A stretch of 64,000 nt of DNA, taken from Uranotaenia lowii. Lineage: Eukaryota; Arthropoda; Insecta; Diptera; Culicidae. The notes below the pieces were generated by a model, which did no database searches, was not told where the DNA came from, and worked only from the letters and a program-made list of their open reading frames with translations. Below, in pieces: positions 1-12,815 of the stretch. The stretch spans positions 311,775,304-311,839,303 of the forward strand of contig NC_073693.1 in NCBI RefSeq assembly GCF_029784155.1. Direction: 5' to 3'. Both the position numbers and the translations under genes were made by a program. How positions within the stretch are numbered: position 1 is the stretch's first letter; every line of letters starts with the position of its first letter.

Positions 1-3000
1 GCCATTCTGAGCTTAATTTGGGATCACAACTTTAAAATGCGTTTTCTGGCCTTTAGAAGCGTTTTTCGGCCATTCTGAGTTTAATTTGAGATCACAACTT
101 TAAAATGCGTTTTCTGGCCTTTAGAAGCGTTTTTCAGCGATTCTGAGCTTAATTTGGGATCACAACTTTAAAATGCGTTTTCTGGCCTTTAGAAGCGTTT
201 TTCGGCCATTCTGAGCTTAATTTGAGATCACAACTTTAAAATGCGTTTTCTGGCCTTTAGAAGCGTTTTTCAGCAATTCTGAGCTTAATTTGGGATCACA
301 ACTTTAAAATGCGTTTTCTGGCCTTTAGAAGCGTTTTTCAGCAATTCTGAGCTTAATTTGGGATCACAACTTTAAAATGCGTTTTCTGGCCTTTAGAAGC
401 GTTTTTCAGCGATTCTGAGCTTAATTTGGGATCACAACTTTAAAATGCGTTTTCTGGCCTTTAGAAGCGTTTTTCGGCCATTCTGAGCTTAATTTGAGAT
501 CACAACTTTAAAATGCGTTTTCTGGCCTTTAGAAGCGTTTTTCAGCAATTCTGAGCTTAATTTGGGATCACAACTTTAAAATGCGTTTTCTGGCCTTTAG
601 AAGCGTTTTTCGGCCATTCTGAGCTTAATTTGGGATCACAACTTTAAAATGCGTTTTCTGGCCTTTAGAAGCGTTTTTCGGCCATTCTGAGCTTAATTTG
701 GGATCACAACTTTAAAATGCGTTTTCTGGCCTTTAGAAGCGTTTTTCGGCCATTCTGAGCTTAATTTGGGATCACAACTTTAAAATGCGTTTTCTGGCCT
801 TTAGAAGCGTTTTTCGGCCATTCTGATCTTAATTTGGGATCACAACTTTAAAATGCGTTTTCTGGCCTTTAGAAGCGTTTTTCGGCCATTCTGAGCTTAA
901 TTTGAGATCACAACTTTAAAATGCGTTTTCTGGCCTTTAGAAGCGTTTTTCAGCGATTCTGAGCTTAATTTGGGATCACAACTTTAAAATGCGTTTTCTG
1001 GCCTTTAGAAGCGTTTTTCGGCCATTCTGAGCTTAATTTGAGATCACAACTTTAAAATGCGTTTTCTGGCCTTTAGAAGCGTTTTTCAGCGATTCTGAGC
1101 TTAATTTGGGATCACAACTTTAAAATGCGTTTTCTGGCCTTTAGAAGCGTTTTTCGGCCATTCTGAGCTTAATTTGAGATGACAACTTTAAAATGCGTTT
1201 TCCGGCCTTTAGAAGCGTTTTTCAGTGATTCTGAGCTTAATTTGGGATCACAACTTTAAAATGCGTTTTCTGGCCTTTAGAAGCGTTTTTCAGCCATTCT
1301 GAGCTTAATTTGGGATCACAACTTTAAAATGCGTTTTCTGGCCTTTAGAAGCGTTTTTCGGCCATTCTGAGTTTAATTTGAGATCACAACTTTAAAATGC
1401 GTTTTCTGGCCTTTAGAAGCGTTTTTCAGCGATTCTGAGCTTAATTTGGGATCACAACTTTAAAATGCGTTTTCTGGCCTTTAGAAGCGTTTTTCGGCCA
1501 TTCTGAGCTTAATTTGAGATCACAACTTTAAAATGCGTTTTCTGGCCTTTAGAAGCGTTTTTCAGCAATTCTGAGCTTAATTTGGGATCACAACTTTAAA
1601 ATGCGTTTTCTGGCCTTTAGAAGCGTTTTTCAGCGATTCTGAGCTTAATTTGGGATCACAACTTTAAACTGCGTTTTCTGGCCTTTAGAAGCGTTTTTCG
1701 GCCATTCTGAGCTTAATTTGGGATCACAACTTTAAAATGCGTTTTCTGGCCTTTAGAAGCGTTTTACGGCCATTCTGAGCTTAATTTGGGATCACAACTT
1801 TAAAATGCGTTTTCTTGCCAATAGAAGCGTTTTTCGGCCATTCTGAGCTTAATTTGGGATCACAACTTTAAAATGCGTTTTCTGGCCTTTAGAAGCGTTT
1901 TTCGGCCAATCTGAGCTTAATTTGGGATCACAACTTTAAAATGCGTTTTCTGGCCTTTAGAAGCGTTTTTCGGCCAATCTGAGCTTAATTTGGGATCACA
2001 ACTTTAAAATGCGTTTTCTGGCCTTTAGAAGCGTTTTTCGGCCATTCTGAGCTTAATTTGGGATCACAACTTTAAAATGCGTTTTCTGGCCTTTAGAAGC
2101 GGTTTTCGGCCATTCTGAGCTTAATTTGGGATCACAACTTTAAAATGCGTTTTCTGGCCTTTAGAAGCGTTTTTCGGCCATTCTGAGCTTAATTTGGGAT
2201 CACAACTTTAAAATGCGTTTTCTGGCCTTTAGAAGCGTTTTTCGGCCATTCTGAGCTTAATTTGGGATCACAACTTTAAAATGCGTTTTCTGGCCAATAG
2301 AAGCGTTTTTCGGCCATTCTGAGCTTAATTTGGGATCACAACTTTAAAATGCGTTTTCTGGCCTTTAGAAGCGTTTTTCGGCCAATCTGAGCTTAATTTG
2401 GGATCACAACTTTAAAATGCGTTTTCTGGCCTTTAGAAGCGTTTTTCGGCCAATCTGAGCTTAATTTGGGATCACAACTTTAAAATGCGTTTTCTGGCCT
2501 TTAGAAGCGTTTTTCGGCCAATCTGAGCTTAATTTGGGATCACAACTTTAAAATGCGTTTTCTGGCCTTTAGAAGCGTTTTTCGGCCATTCTGAGCTTAA
2601 TTTGGGATCACAACTTTAAAATGCGTTTTCTGGCCAATAGAAGCGTTTTTCGGCCATTCTGAGCTTAATTTGGGATCACAACTTTAAAATGCGTTTTCTG
2701 GCCTTTAGAAGCGTTTTTCGGCCATTCTGAGCTTAATTTGGGATCACAACTTTAAAATGCGTTTTCTGGCCTTTAGAAGCGTTTTTCGGCCATTCTGAGC
2801 TTAATTTGGGATCACAACTTTAAAATGCGTTTTCTGGCCAATAGAAGCGTTTTTCGGCCATTCTGAGCTTAATTTGGGATCACAACTTTAAAATGCGTTT
2901 TCTGGCCTTTAGAAGCGTTTTTCGGCCAATCTGAGCTTAATTTGGGATCACAACTTTAAAATGCGTTTTCTGGCCTTTAGAAGCGTTTTTCGGCCATTCT

Positions 3001-6000
3001 GAGCTTAATTTGGGATCACAACTTTAAAATGCGTTTTCTGGCCTTTAGAAGCGTTTTTCGGCCATTCTGAGCTTAATTTGGGATCACAACTTTAAAATGC
3101 GTTTTCTGGCCTTTAGAAGCGTTTTTCGGCCATTCTGAGCTTAATTTGGGATCACAACTTTAAAATGCGTTTTTTGGCCTTTAGAAGCGTTTTTCAGCGA
3201 TTCTGAGCTTAATTTGGGATCACAACTTTAAAATGCGTTTTCTGGCCTTTAGAAGCGTTTTTCGGCCATTCTGAGCTTAATTTGGGATCACAACTTTAAA
3301 ATGCGTTTTCTGGCCTTTAGAAGCGTTTTTCAGCGATTCTGAGCTTAATTTGGGATCACAACTTTAAAATGCGTTTTCTGGCCTTTAGAAGCGTTTTTCA
3401 GCGATTCTGAGCTTAATTTGGGATCACAACTTTAAAATGCGTTTTCTGGCCTTTAGAAGCGTTTTTCGGCCATTCTGAGCTTATTTTTGGGATCACAACT
3501 TTAAAATGCGTTTTCTGGCCTTTAGAAGCGTTTTTCAGCGATTCTGAGCTTAATTTGGGATCACAACTTTAAAATGCGTTTTCTGGCCTTTAGAAGCGTT
3601 TTTCGGCCATTCTGAGCTTATTTTTGGGATCACAACTTTAAAATGCGTTTTCTGGCCTTTAGAAGCGTTTTTCGGCCATTCTGAGCTTAATTTGGGATCA
3701 CAACTTTAAAATGCGTTTTCTGGCCTTTAGAAGCGTTTTTCGGCCATTCTGAGCTTAATTTGGGATTACAACTTTAAAATGCGTTTTCTGGCCTTTAGAA
3801 GCGTTTTTCGGCCATTCTGAGCTTAATTTGGGATCACAACTTTAAAATGCGTTTTCTGGCCTTTAGAAGCGTTTTTCGGCCATTCTGAGCTTAATTTGGG
3901 ATCACAACTTTAAAATGCGTTTTCTGGCCTTTAGAAGCGTTTTTCAGCGATTCTGAGCTTAATTTGGGATCACAACTTTAAAATGCGTTTTCTGGCCTTT
4001 AGAAGCGTTTTTCGGCCATTCTGAGCTTAATTTGGGATCACAACTTTAAAATGCGTTTTCTGGCCTTTAGAAGCGTTTTTCGGCCATTCTGAGCTTATTT
4101 TTGGGATCACAACTTTAAAATGCGTTTTCTGGCCTTTAGAAGCGTTTTTCAGCGATTCTGAGCTTAATTTGGGATCACAACTTTAAAATGCGTTTTCTGG
4201 CCTTTAGAAGCGTTTTTCGGCCATTCTGAGTTTAATTTGGGATCACAACTTTAAAATGCGTTTTCTGGCCTTTAGAAGCGTTTTTCGGCCATTCTGAGCT
4301 TAATTTGGGATCACAACTTTAAAATGCGTTTTCTGGCCTTTAGAAGCGTTTTTCGGCAATTGTGAGCTTAATTTGGGATCACAACTTTAAAATGCGTTTT
4401 CTGGCCTTTAGAAGCGTTTTTCGGCAATTGGGAGCTTAATTTGGGATCACAACTTTAAAATGCGTTTTCTGGCCTTTAGAAGCGTTTTTCGGCCATTCTG
4501 AGCTTAATTTGGGATCACAACTTTAAAATGCGTTTTCTGGCCTTTAGAAGCGTTTTTCGGCCATTCTGAGCTTAATTTGGGATCACAACTTTAAAATGCG
4601 TTTTCTGGCCTTTAGAAGCGTTTTTCGGCCATTCTGAGCTTAATTTGGGATCACAACTTTAAAATGCGTTTTCTGGCCTTTAGAAGCGTTTTTCAGCGAT
4701 TCTGAGCTTAATTTGGGATCACAACTTTAAAATGCGTTTTCTGGCCTTTAGAAGCGTTTTTCGGCCATTCTGAGCTTAATTTGGGATCACAACTTTAAAA
4801 TGCGTTTTCTGGCCTTTAGAAGCGTTTTTCGGCCATTCTGAGCTTAATTTGGGATCACAACTTTAAAATGCGTTTTCTGGCCTTTAGAAGCGTTTTTCAG
4901 CGATTCTGAGCTTAAGTTGGGATCACAACTTTAAAATGCGTTTTCTGGCCTTTAGAAGCGTTTTTCGGCCATTCTGAGCTTAATTTGGGATCACAACTTT
5001 AAAATGCGTTTTCTGGCCTTTAGAAGCGTTTTTCGGCCATTCTGAGCTTAATTTGGGATCACAACTTTAAAATGCGTTTTCTGGCCTTTAGAAGCGTTTT
5101 TCGGCCATTCTGAGCTTAATTTGGGATCACAACTTTAAAATGCGTTTTCTGGCCTTTAGAAGCGTTTTTCGGCAATTGTGAGCTTAATTTGGGATCACAA
5201 CTTTAAAATGCGTTTTCTGGCCTTTAGAAGCGTTTTTCAGCGATTCTGAGCTTAATTTGGGATCACAACTTTAAAATGCGTTTTCTGGCCTTTAGAAGCG
5301 TTTTTCAGCGATTCTGAGCTTAATTTGAGATCACAACTTTAAAATGCGTTTTCTGGCCTTTAGAAGCGTTTTTCGGCAATTGTGAGCTTAATTTGGGATC
5401 ACAACTTTAAAATGCGTTTTCTGGCCTTTAGAAGCGTTTTTCGGCAATTGGGAGCTTAATTTGGGATCACAACTTTAAAATGCGTTTTCTGGCCTTTAGA
5501 AGCGTTTTTCGGCCATTCTGAGCTTAATTTGGGATCACAACTTTAAAATGCGTTTTCTGGCCTTTAGAAGCGTTTTTCGGCCATTCTGAGCTTAATTTGG
5601 GATCACAACTTTAAAATGCGTTTTCTGGCCTTTAGAAGCGTTTTTCGGCCATTCTGAGCTTAATTTGGGATCACAACTTTAAAATGCGTTTTCTGGCCTT
5701 TAGAAGCGTTTTTCAGCGATTCTGAGCTTAAGTTGGGATCACAACTTTAAAATGCGTTTTCTGGCCTTTAGAAGCGTTTTTCGGCCATTCTGAGCTTAAT
5801 TTGGGATCACAACTTTAAAATGCGTTTTCTGGCCTTTAGAAGCGTTTTTCGGCCATTCTGAGCTTAATTTGGGATCACAACTTTAAAATGCGTTTTCTGG
5901 CCTTTAGAAGCGTTTTTCGGCCATTCTGAGCTTAATTTGGGATCACAACTTTAATATGCGTTTTCTGGCCTTTAGAAGCGTTTTTCGGCAATTGTGAGCT

Positions 6001-7814
6001 TAATTTGGGATCACAACTTTAAAATGCGTTTTCTGGCCTTTAGAAGCGTTTTTCGGCCATTCTGAGCTTAATTTGGGATCACAACTTTAAAATGCGTTTT
6101 CTGGCCTTTAGAAGCGTTTTTCGGCCATTCTGAGCTTAATTTGGGATCACAACTTTAAAATGCGTTTTCTGGCCTTTAGAAGCGTTTTTCGGCAATTGTG
6201 AGCTTAATTTGGGATCACAACTTTAAAATGCGTTTTCTGGCCTTTAGAAGCGTTTTTCGGCCATTCTGAGCTTAATTTGGGATCACAACTTTAAAATGCG
6301 TTTTCTGGCCTTTAGAAGCGTTTTTCGGCCATTCTGAGCTTAATTTGAGATCACAACTTTAAAATGCGTTTTCTGGCCTTTAGAAGCGTTTTTCGGCCAT
6401 TCTGAGCTTAATTTGGGATCACAACTTTAAAATGCGTTTTCTGGCCTTTAGAAGCGTTTTTCGGCCATTCTGAGCTTAATTTGGGATCACAACTTTAAAT
6501 TGCGTTTTCTGGCCTTTAGAAGCGTTTTTCGGCCATTCTGAGCTTAATTTGAGATAACAACTTTAAAATGCGTTTTCCGGCCTTTAGAAGCGTTTTTCAG
6601 TGATTCTGAGCTTAATTTGGGATCACAACTTTAAAATGCGTTTTCTGGCCTTTAGAAGCGTTTTTCAGCCATTCTGAGCTTAATTTGGGATCACAACTTT
6701 AAAATGCGTTTTCTGGCCTTTAGAAGCGTTTTTCGGCCATTCTGAGTTTAATTTGAGATCACAACTTTAAAATGCGTTTTCTGGCCTTTAGAAGCGTTTT
6801 TCAGCGATTCTGAGCTTAATTTGGGATCACAACTTTAAAATGCGTTTTCTGGCCTTTAGAAGCGTTTTTCGGCCATTCTGAGCTTAATTTGAGATCACAA
6901 CTTTAAAATGCGTTTTCTGGCCTTTAGAAGCGTTTTTCAGCAATTCTGAGCTTAATTTGGGATCACAACTTTAAAATGCGTTTTCTGGCCTTTAGAAGCG
7001 TTTTTCGGCCATTCTGAGCTTAATTTGAGATCACAACTTTAAAATGCGTTTTCTGGCCTTTAGAAGCGTTTTTCGGCCATTCTGAGCTTAATTTGGGATC
7101 ACAACTTTAAAATGCGTTTTCTGGCCTTTAGAAGCGTTTTTCAGCCATTCTGAGCTTAATTTGAGATAACAACTTTAAAATGCGTTTTCCGGCCTTTAGA
7201 AGCGTTTTTCAGTGATTCTGAGCTTAATTTGGGATCACAACTTTAAAATGCGTTTTCTGGCCTTTAGAAGCGTTTTTCAGCCATTCTGAGCTTAATTTGG
7301 GATCACAACTTTAAAATGCGTTTTCTGGCCTTTAGAAGCGTTTTTCAGCAATTCTGAGCTTAATTTGGGATCACAACTTTAAAATGCGTTTTCTGGCCTT
7401 TAGAAGCGTTTTTCAGCGATTCTGAGCTTAATTTGGGATCACAACTTTAAAATGCGTTTTCTGGCCTTTAGAAGCGTTTTTCGGCCATTCTGAGCTTAAT
7501 TTGAGATCACAACTTTAAAATGCGTTTTCTGGCCTTTAGAAGCGTTTTTCAGCAATTCTGAGCTTAATTTGGGATCACAACTTTAAAATGCGTTTTCTGG
7601 CCTTTAGAAGCGTTTTTCGGCCATTCTGAGCTTAATTTGGGATCACAACTTTAAAATGCGTTTTCTGGCCTTTAGAAGCGTTTTTCGGCCATTCTGAGCT
7701 TAATTTGGGATCACAACTTTAAAATGCGTTTTCTGGCCTTTAGAAGCGTTTTTCGGCCATTCTGAGCTTAATTTGGGATCACAACTTTAAAATGCGTTTT
7801 CTGGCCTTTAGAAG
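1..7814. repeat. 68-bp satellite tandem array (about 115 monomers)
   Basis: The same 68-base unit repeats head to tail from base 1 to the assembly gap, so both array ends are outside the visible sequence. Most units differ at only a few sites. The variable part is the short segment after the T-run (cggccattctg, cagcgattctg, cagcaattctg, cggcaattgtg). A few units carry gagatc for gggatc, ggccaatag for ggcctttag, or one extra T (cttatttttggg), making them 69-mers. The monomer contains an internal near-duplication: GCGTTTTCTGGCCTTT followed by GCGTTTTTCGGCCATT. The array has no coding capacity. Such arrays are typical of centromeric or other heterochromatin, but location is inference. Confidence 0.98.
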
Positions 7815-8314
7815 NNNNNNNNNNNNNNNNNNNNNNNNNNNNNNNNNNNNNNNNNNNNNNNNNNNNNNNNNNNNNNNNNNNNNNNNNNNNNNNNNNNNNN
7901 NNNNNNNNNNNNNNNNNNNNNNNNNNNNNNNNNNNNNNNNNNNNNNNNNNNNNNNNNNNNNNNNNNNNNNNNNNNNNNNNNNNNNNNNNNNNNNNNNNNN
8001 NNNNNNNNNNNNNNNNNNNNNNNNNNNNNNNNNNNNNNNNNNNNNNNNNNNNNNNNNNNNNNNNNNNNNNNNNNNNNNNNNNNNNNNNNNNNNNNNNNNN
8101 NNNNNNNNNNNNNNNNNNNNNNNNNNNNNNNNNNNNNNNNNNNNNNNNNNNNNNNNNNNNNNNNNNNNNNNNNNNNNNNNNNNNNNNNNNNNNNNNNNNN
8201 NNNNNNNNNNNNNNNNNNNNNNNNNNNNNNNNNNNNNNNNNNNNNNNNNNNNNNNNNNNNNNNNNNNNNNNNNNNNNNNNNNNNNNNNNNNNNNNNNNNN
8301 NNNNNNNNNNNNNN
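7815..8314. other. Assembly gap of 500 N
   Basis: Exactly 500 N directly follow a satellite monomer that is cut after gaag. The round number suggests a placeholder, so the real satellite length is unknown. The sequence to the right (from 8315) is not satellite. Confidence 0.99.
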
Positions 8315-10269
8315 AACTTTGGACATTTGTTCTTCAGAAATACAGAAACTACTGGACCGATTAATGTGAAAATTGTAAATTTTCACTTGCTGATTGAAAT
8401 TTAGACCCGAACATCGAATTTCAATAAGATAAGATTAAGCTTGCCGGATTGTTGCCCAATTATGTTAATTTTATTTGCAAAATTGTGCAGAATTTGTTAT
8501 TGTTAATGCATAAATTCATAAATAAAGTTACACTTCTCTATCGAAATGTATCGCTTCAAGTTCAATATTTCAAAACATGACAAGCAGAGCTTTGATTTCA
8601 TTAGAATGACTTTGAACTCCAAACTCACTTTCCGAGATGCATATCCTTCATAAAACCACTCACCAGATAACAGAAAGAAAAAATGAGATAAACCTCAAAC
8701 CTCAATTCAACCTTATATTCTGTTTGAAAGTTAAATTAAAACCGATTACACCGTTTTTTTACAGTTTATTGGTTGGCTCAAAAAAAAAAAAACAATACTC
8801 GCATTCCTTTAGAGAAAGAAAGTGCCTAACAATTTCACGGTATTTATCACCGGATGCCAATGGAAGGAGAAAAATTGACCGAAACTTTTCCCTTCCATCT
8901 TATGCTTATTGCTGAGTCAGTTTATCTTATTATGAGCTCAGAAGAGCCGTTCATAATCATCGGTGAATAAATTATCATGTATAATTTATTGTTCTCCTCC
9001 ACTTTTGCCACCAACTTATGAAATTCCGTCAAGAAACGTAGTGGCACCTCTTTTGACGTTAAGTGTAAAGTGATGCGATTTTGGGTTATTTTTACAATAT
9101 TTAGAATTGAACATTTTACAGAAGCTTTCAATGAATTACGATAGATTAAAAACAAATTAACCATCTCTATTTCAATTCGAAATAAGTACTCCCAAAACCT
9201 AAAAAATGCGCATCACCCAATAGTCTTAGTCAAATAAATGAAAAATACCTCCCTGTTTTTTGCCACTGCCTTTCAATTACCTGCACACCCCGATTATCCA
9301 CCAATTAGCAAATTTCAGCGAACCGTAACAAGAAAATTACACCATTTTGCTACCGCAACGGGAATTTCAGGAGGCTGGAAACAGCATCAATTGAATAAAA
9401 TAGACGACTGTGAAAAGGAGAAAAAAACCAACAGAAAAATTCTCACCGGCAGCATGCAAATCTCGGCTTCAGGAATTGGCTTCGCCGAATAAATCTCGGA
9501 TTTGCATTTCATCGAGCCGAAATTTGAATAATTTGCATGGAAAAGAAGCGGCGGAATTCCAATTGGCACCGAACCTGAGCGAACGTGTGCGTGATATTTG
9601 ATGTGCCAGACTAGTGTGTGGGAGGCTTGATGATTGCCCGTATCAGATTACAACGAATGAAATATCGATGATGAAAGTAAATTGCACTCTTATTTCACGG
9701 TGCGATACCTACGAAATGTTATAAAAATGATGGGATTTATTGATAGATGGTTCGATAACAAAAACTCTTTTATCGAACTTAAAGTAGGTAAGTCGATTTT
9801 ATTTTTTAATTTTCATACTATTATAGGGATGTTGAACTTTAAAGATTTTTACAATCAAATATATTGAAAAGAATACTGCAAATATATTGAAAAGAATACT
9901 TTCAGTCAATTCAAATAATTCTGTTACTTTTAAACAAACATTTGTTTACTAAACTTTAAGGTAAGATTAGTTTAATATTATTTGTAGTAACTATTTAGAC
10001 CGTTAACGAAGAGAAATAAGAACATGTTGTCGTTTTGGTTCGTAAAACTGAAAAAAAAGTCATTTTTTTGAGTAGGTTATTTATTTGAATTCAACACCAC
10101 AACTTTTGACACTTGAATCGATTGCGAAGCGCTATGATTAACTACGTAAAAAATCAATAATTCTAAGAAGTGTTTCGAAAAATGCAACACTTTTTTTTGT
10201 AAATGCACCATTTTTTAATGTTCTGTCAAGTGATTTTTGAGAGCGTCTAATGAAAAAGCTTTTCGAGAT
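8315..10269. other. AT-rich sequence with no supported gene
   Basis: No open frame shows protein-like composition or a recognisable domain. A GC-richer stretch at about 9240-9610 lacks transposon hallmarks and could be unique or regulatory DNA. A direct duplication of about 20 bases (atattgaaaagaatactnca type) lies near 9860-9900. Nothing else is assigned. Confidence 0.6.
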
Positions 10270-11835
10270 TAAAATTTGAGCAACACGTGCGCCATCTATA
10301 ATGCATACTATTAACCATCCCTTTTTTCATATCATGGCTATTTTTGATGTTTAATGTCAGTACAACTTTGTTAGAGCTTTTAAACATCACTAGAGCTCTG
10401 ATGAAGCTAAAATCTGGCTATTCATGACTAATTATAAAACCTTGGTGCTGTCACTAAAGCTTTTATAAAACATGTTAGCAATTTCCGAATCCGATTCTGT
10501 GAGATTCCGTGAGTTTCCCGAATATTTTTTATTTTTTCTGTAACCATGATGGTTGACTAATGCTGATCGCGTTAATGAGATATAATCTGAAAAAATTAAT
10601 TACAAAAAAAAAAACAATATTTCAACCATATTATGAGCATCTTTTCTACTGCCAGTGAAGATTTTAAGTAAAATCACAGAGAACAGACATACAAGCTAGC
10701 CCACGAAAGTTGTGTAAAAATCCCAACACCCTTTTTGAACCATTTTTTTGTCTTTTGGCTGGGCCACCAGATGACTCCAAACACACCAAAGAGAACTGTC
10801 AAACCAAAGCTGACTAAGTTTCAGTCAGTTTTCTAAAGGTCGTATGTGCTGCTTAGCATGCTTCAAGAAAATCGCTGTTGAAGTTTCGTTCGAAACTTGA
10901 TGAACGAACGTTCATTATGTTGCATGAAAAAAATAATCATAAAAGTTAGATATTATCATTTTCCTTCAAATTTGTTAGAAATACATAGTTTTAAACAGCT
11001 GGATGCTAAAGTGATATGTGAAAGTAACCCGCTTTGAGATGCCTAGAATCAATACTGCTGGGTAAGACTGATCGTCAAGAATGTTCTTGTATTTGACTGG
11101 ACATAGGTGATGCATTGTCTTACATAAATTACTGTTCAAGAAGTGCAAAACTTAAACCGAAGCTGTTAGTTATCTTAACATTCATTGTAGTGCAAAAATA
11201 AAGAAAGTGAAATTTTGCCCGTTAAAAGTAACTCTGATTTCATTAATTTAGCAATACAGCCATCCATTTTATTTAGACATTGGATTCATTTTTTGTGAGC
11301 TCATATACGATTTCGCCTTTTTGAAAACTGGGCACTTTAATGTTGATTTGTAACTTTTGAATGGCGCAATAGATGGAACTGTTTGTAGTCAATTTCTAAC
11401 GTATTTTTTTGGGTGATAGCATTTGAAATTTTACACACTTTTTTAACGATTTTTTGTTCGAGCTTGTACGTCTGTTCTCTGTGGTTAAATGTGTAATAAA
11501 AAGTATCATAAAATATATGAGCCTCGTCAAACCTTTAGAAAACAGAAGTTTTAAAAAAATATTTATTCTCAAGGGCAAAAATAAAATTAAAAATATTTCA
11601 CGAAAAATATTTTCCAATTAATGTTATTGTAAAACATGACATAATGACGCAAACATAAAACGTTCGAATTTGGATCCGTAAGTAAGTTAGTAGTACAAAC
11701 ATAATACAATTGATTGAAAATAGGTCTGAAAAATATTTTCAACGCTTGACATTATGAATCCATCAACATGGCGTTATTTTGTGCCCTTCGATCTAGCAAC
11801 CAATGCTTTATTGATTAGTGTTTTGGTGCCGTCCT
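10270..11835 (+). repeat. Dispersed repeat family B, long copy
   Basis: Blocks here align, in order and with many substitutions, to 30735-31330. Shared landmarks are a segment with aaaatctggc, one with ttttctactgcc, one with aaaacatgacataatgac, and the end catccatcaacatggc. This copy carries about 800 extra bases between the second and third block. No open frame or terminal repeat was identified, so the class is unknown. Confidence 0.6.
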
Positions 11836-11918
11836 ATTATTTTGTGTTAGTGTATAGTTTGTATAGAGTTGTTTTTGACATTTCTTACGCACACTTGCTG
11901 AGCGTGTACGGATGAGAC

Positions 11919-12000
11919 GGGACAATTAACCTCAAAAACTCTCTATACAAAAAACGGGCCGTCGATCGTCACGCATGGTTGTTTTGAGGTTAATTGTCCC
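11919..12000. repeat. 19-bp perfect inverted repeat with 44-base spacer
   Basis: Bases 11919-11937 (gggacaattaacctcaaaa) are the exact reverse complement of 11982-12000. Two further small stem-loops follow: 12100-12108 with 12122-12130 (9-bp stem), and 12138-12147 with 12155-12165. The cluster could be the remains of a foldback element or a structured transcript. Confidence 0.7.
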
Positions 12001-12815
12001 AAAACTGAAAAGTGTTGGTAAAACAACCTGCATAATATTACGAACACTATCACCGGCAAATACGACTATAGCAGTTCGGCAGACGTCAAAGTTAGATCCA
12101 TCCGAAAGTGATCTAAAAAGGCTTTCGGATAGATATAAGCTCTGTTCACTGCTCGAACAGGAGCTTTTTCTTTTCTATGACCACATACTTATACAAAATG
12201 GAACTGTTTGTATCAGAAGATTTTCAGTTTACTTTGTGCTTAGATTCTCCACTTTTTACACAACACAAATGTGAAGACAGTCCAAATCAATCACCCGCCG
12301 TGTTAAGATCGCACTAATAAAACCCCCCAATTCGAATCGAAATAAAAGTTGAGTTTTGAAGTTTAAGTGAAAACTAAATCGCCGCGAATTCTAAATTTCG
12401 TCCGAAAGTGTTCCGGTGCCAAAACAATTAGTTATGGTCATAAAAACTTGAACGTTTCTCTGGCAAGCCATTCTGACTTTAATTCATCGTCGTTTTTGAT
12501 GTTTTAAGGTGGATTTAAGAATCAAAAACGTTTTTTACCAGTTTTCCAGACGTTTTGTGCTGCTCTGGCTTTCGCTCCTCTTCAGTGGACACTAAAATTA
12601 TATTTTGAACAATGAATTTTTATCTTATTTACAACATTTAAAATCTTACACACTACTGGGATTCGTCTATACTAATTTGATTCGGGATATTTTGTATTTT
12701 TTTTCGTTTATATTTGTATGTTAGTGTTTAAGACAATTATGTAATTACAGAGTCGTTAGCAGTCTAAAATAACAGGAGTCTGTCTGCCTATAGACTACAT
12801 TGTCGTCACCTCTTA

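Noticed and set aside
1..7814. CRISPR-like regular repeats
   Set aside because: The whole 68-bp unit repeats with no unique spacers; it is an ordinary tandem satellite in a eukaryotic genome.
7792..8386. Open frames of about 190 codons on both strands
   Set aside because: They consist almost wholly of N translated as unknown residues across the assembly gap.
9238..9601. Overlapping short ORFs in the 9.24-9.6 kb island
   Set aside because: Both strands and two frames are open, with no domain, signal or codon pattern. Openness is likely from composition.
12440..12490. Apparent single satellite-like monomer (ggcaagccattctgactttaatt)
   Set aside because: Only about 20 bases resemble the satellite and the rest does not align; chance similarity is likely.
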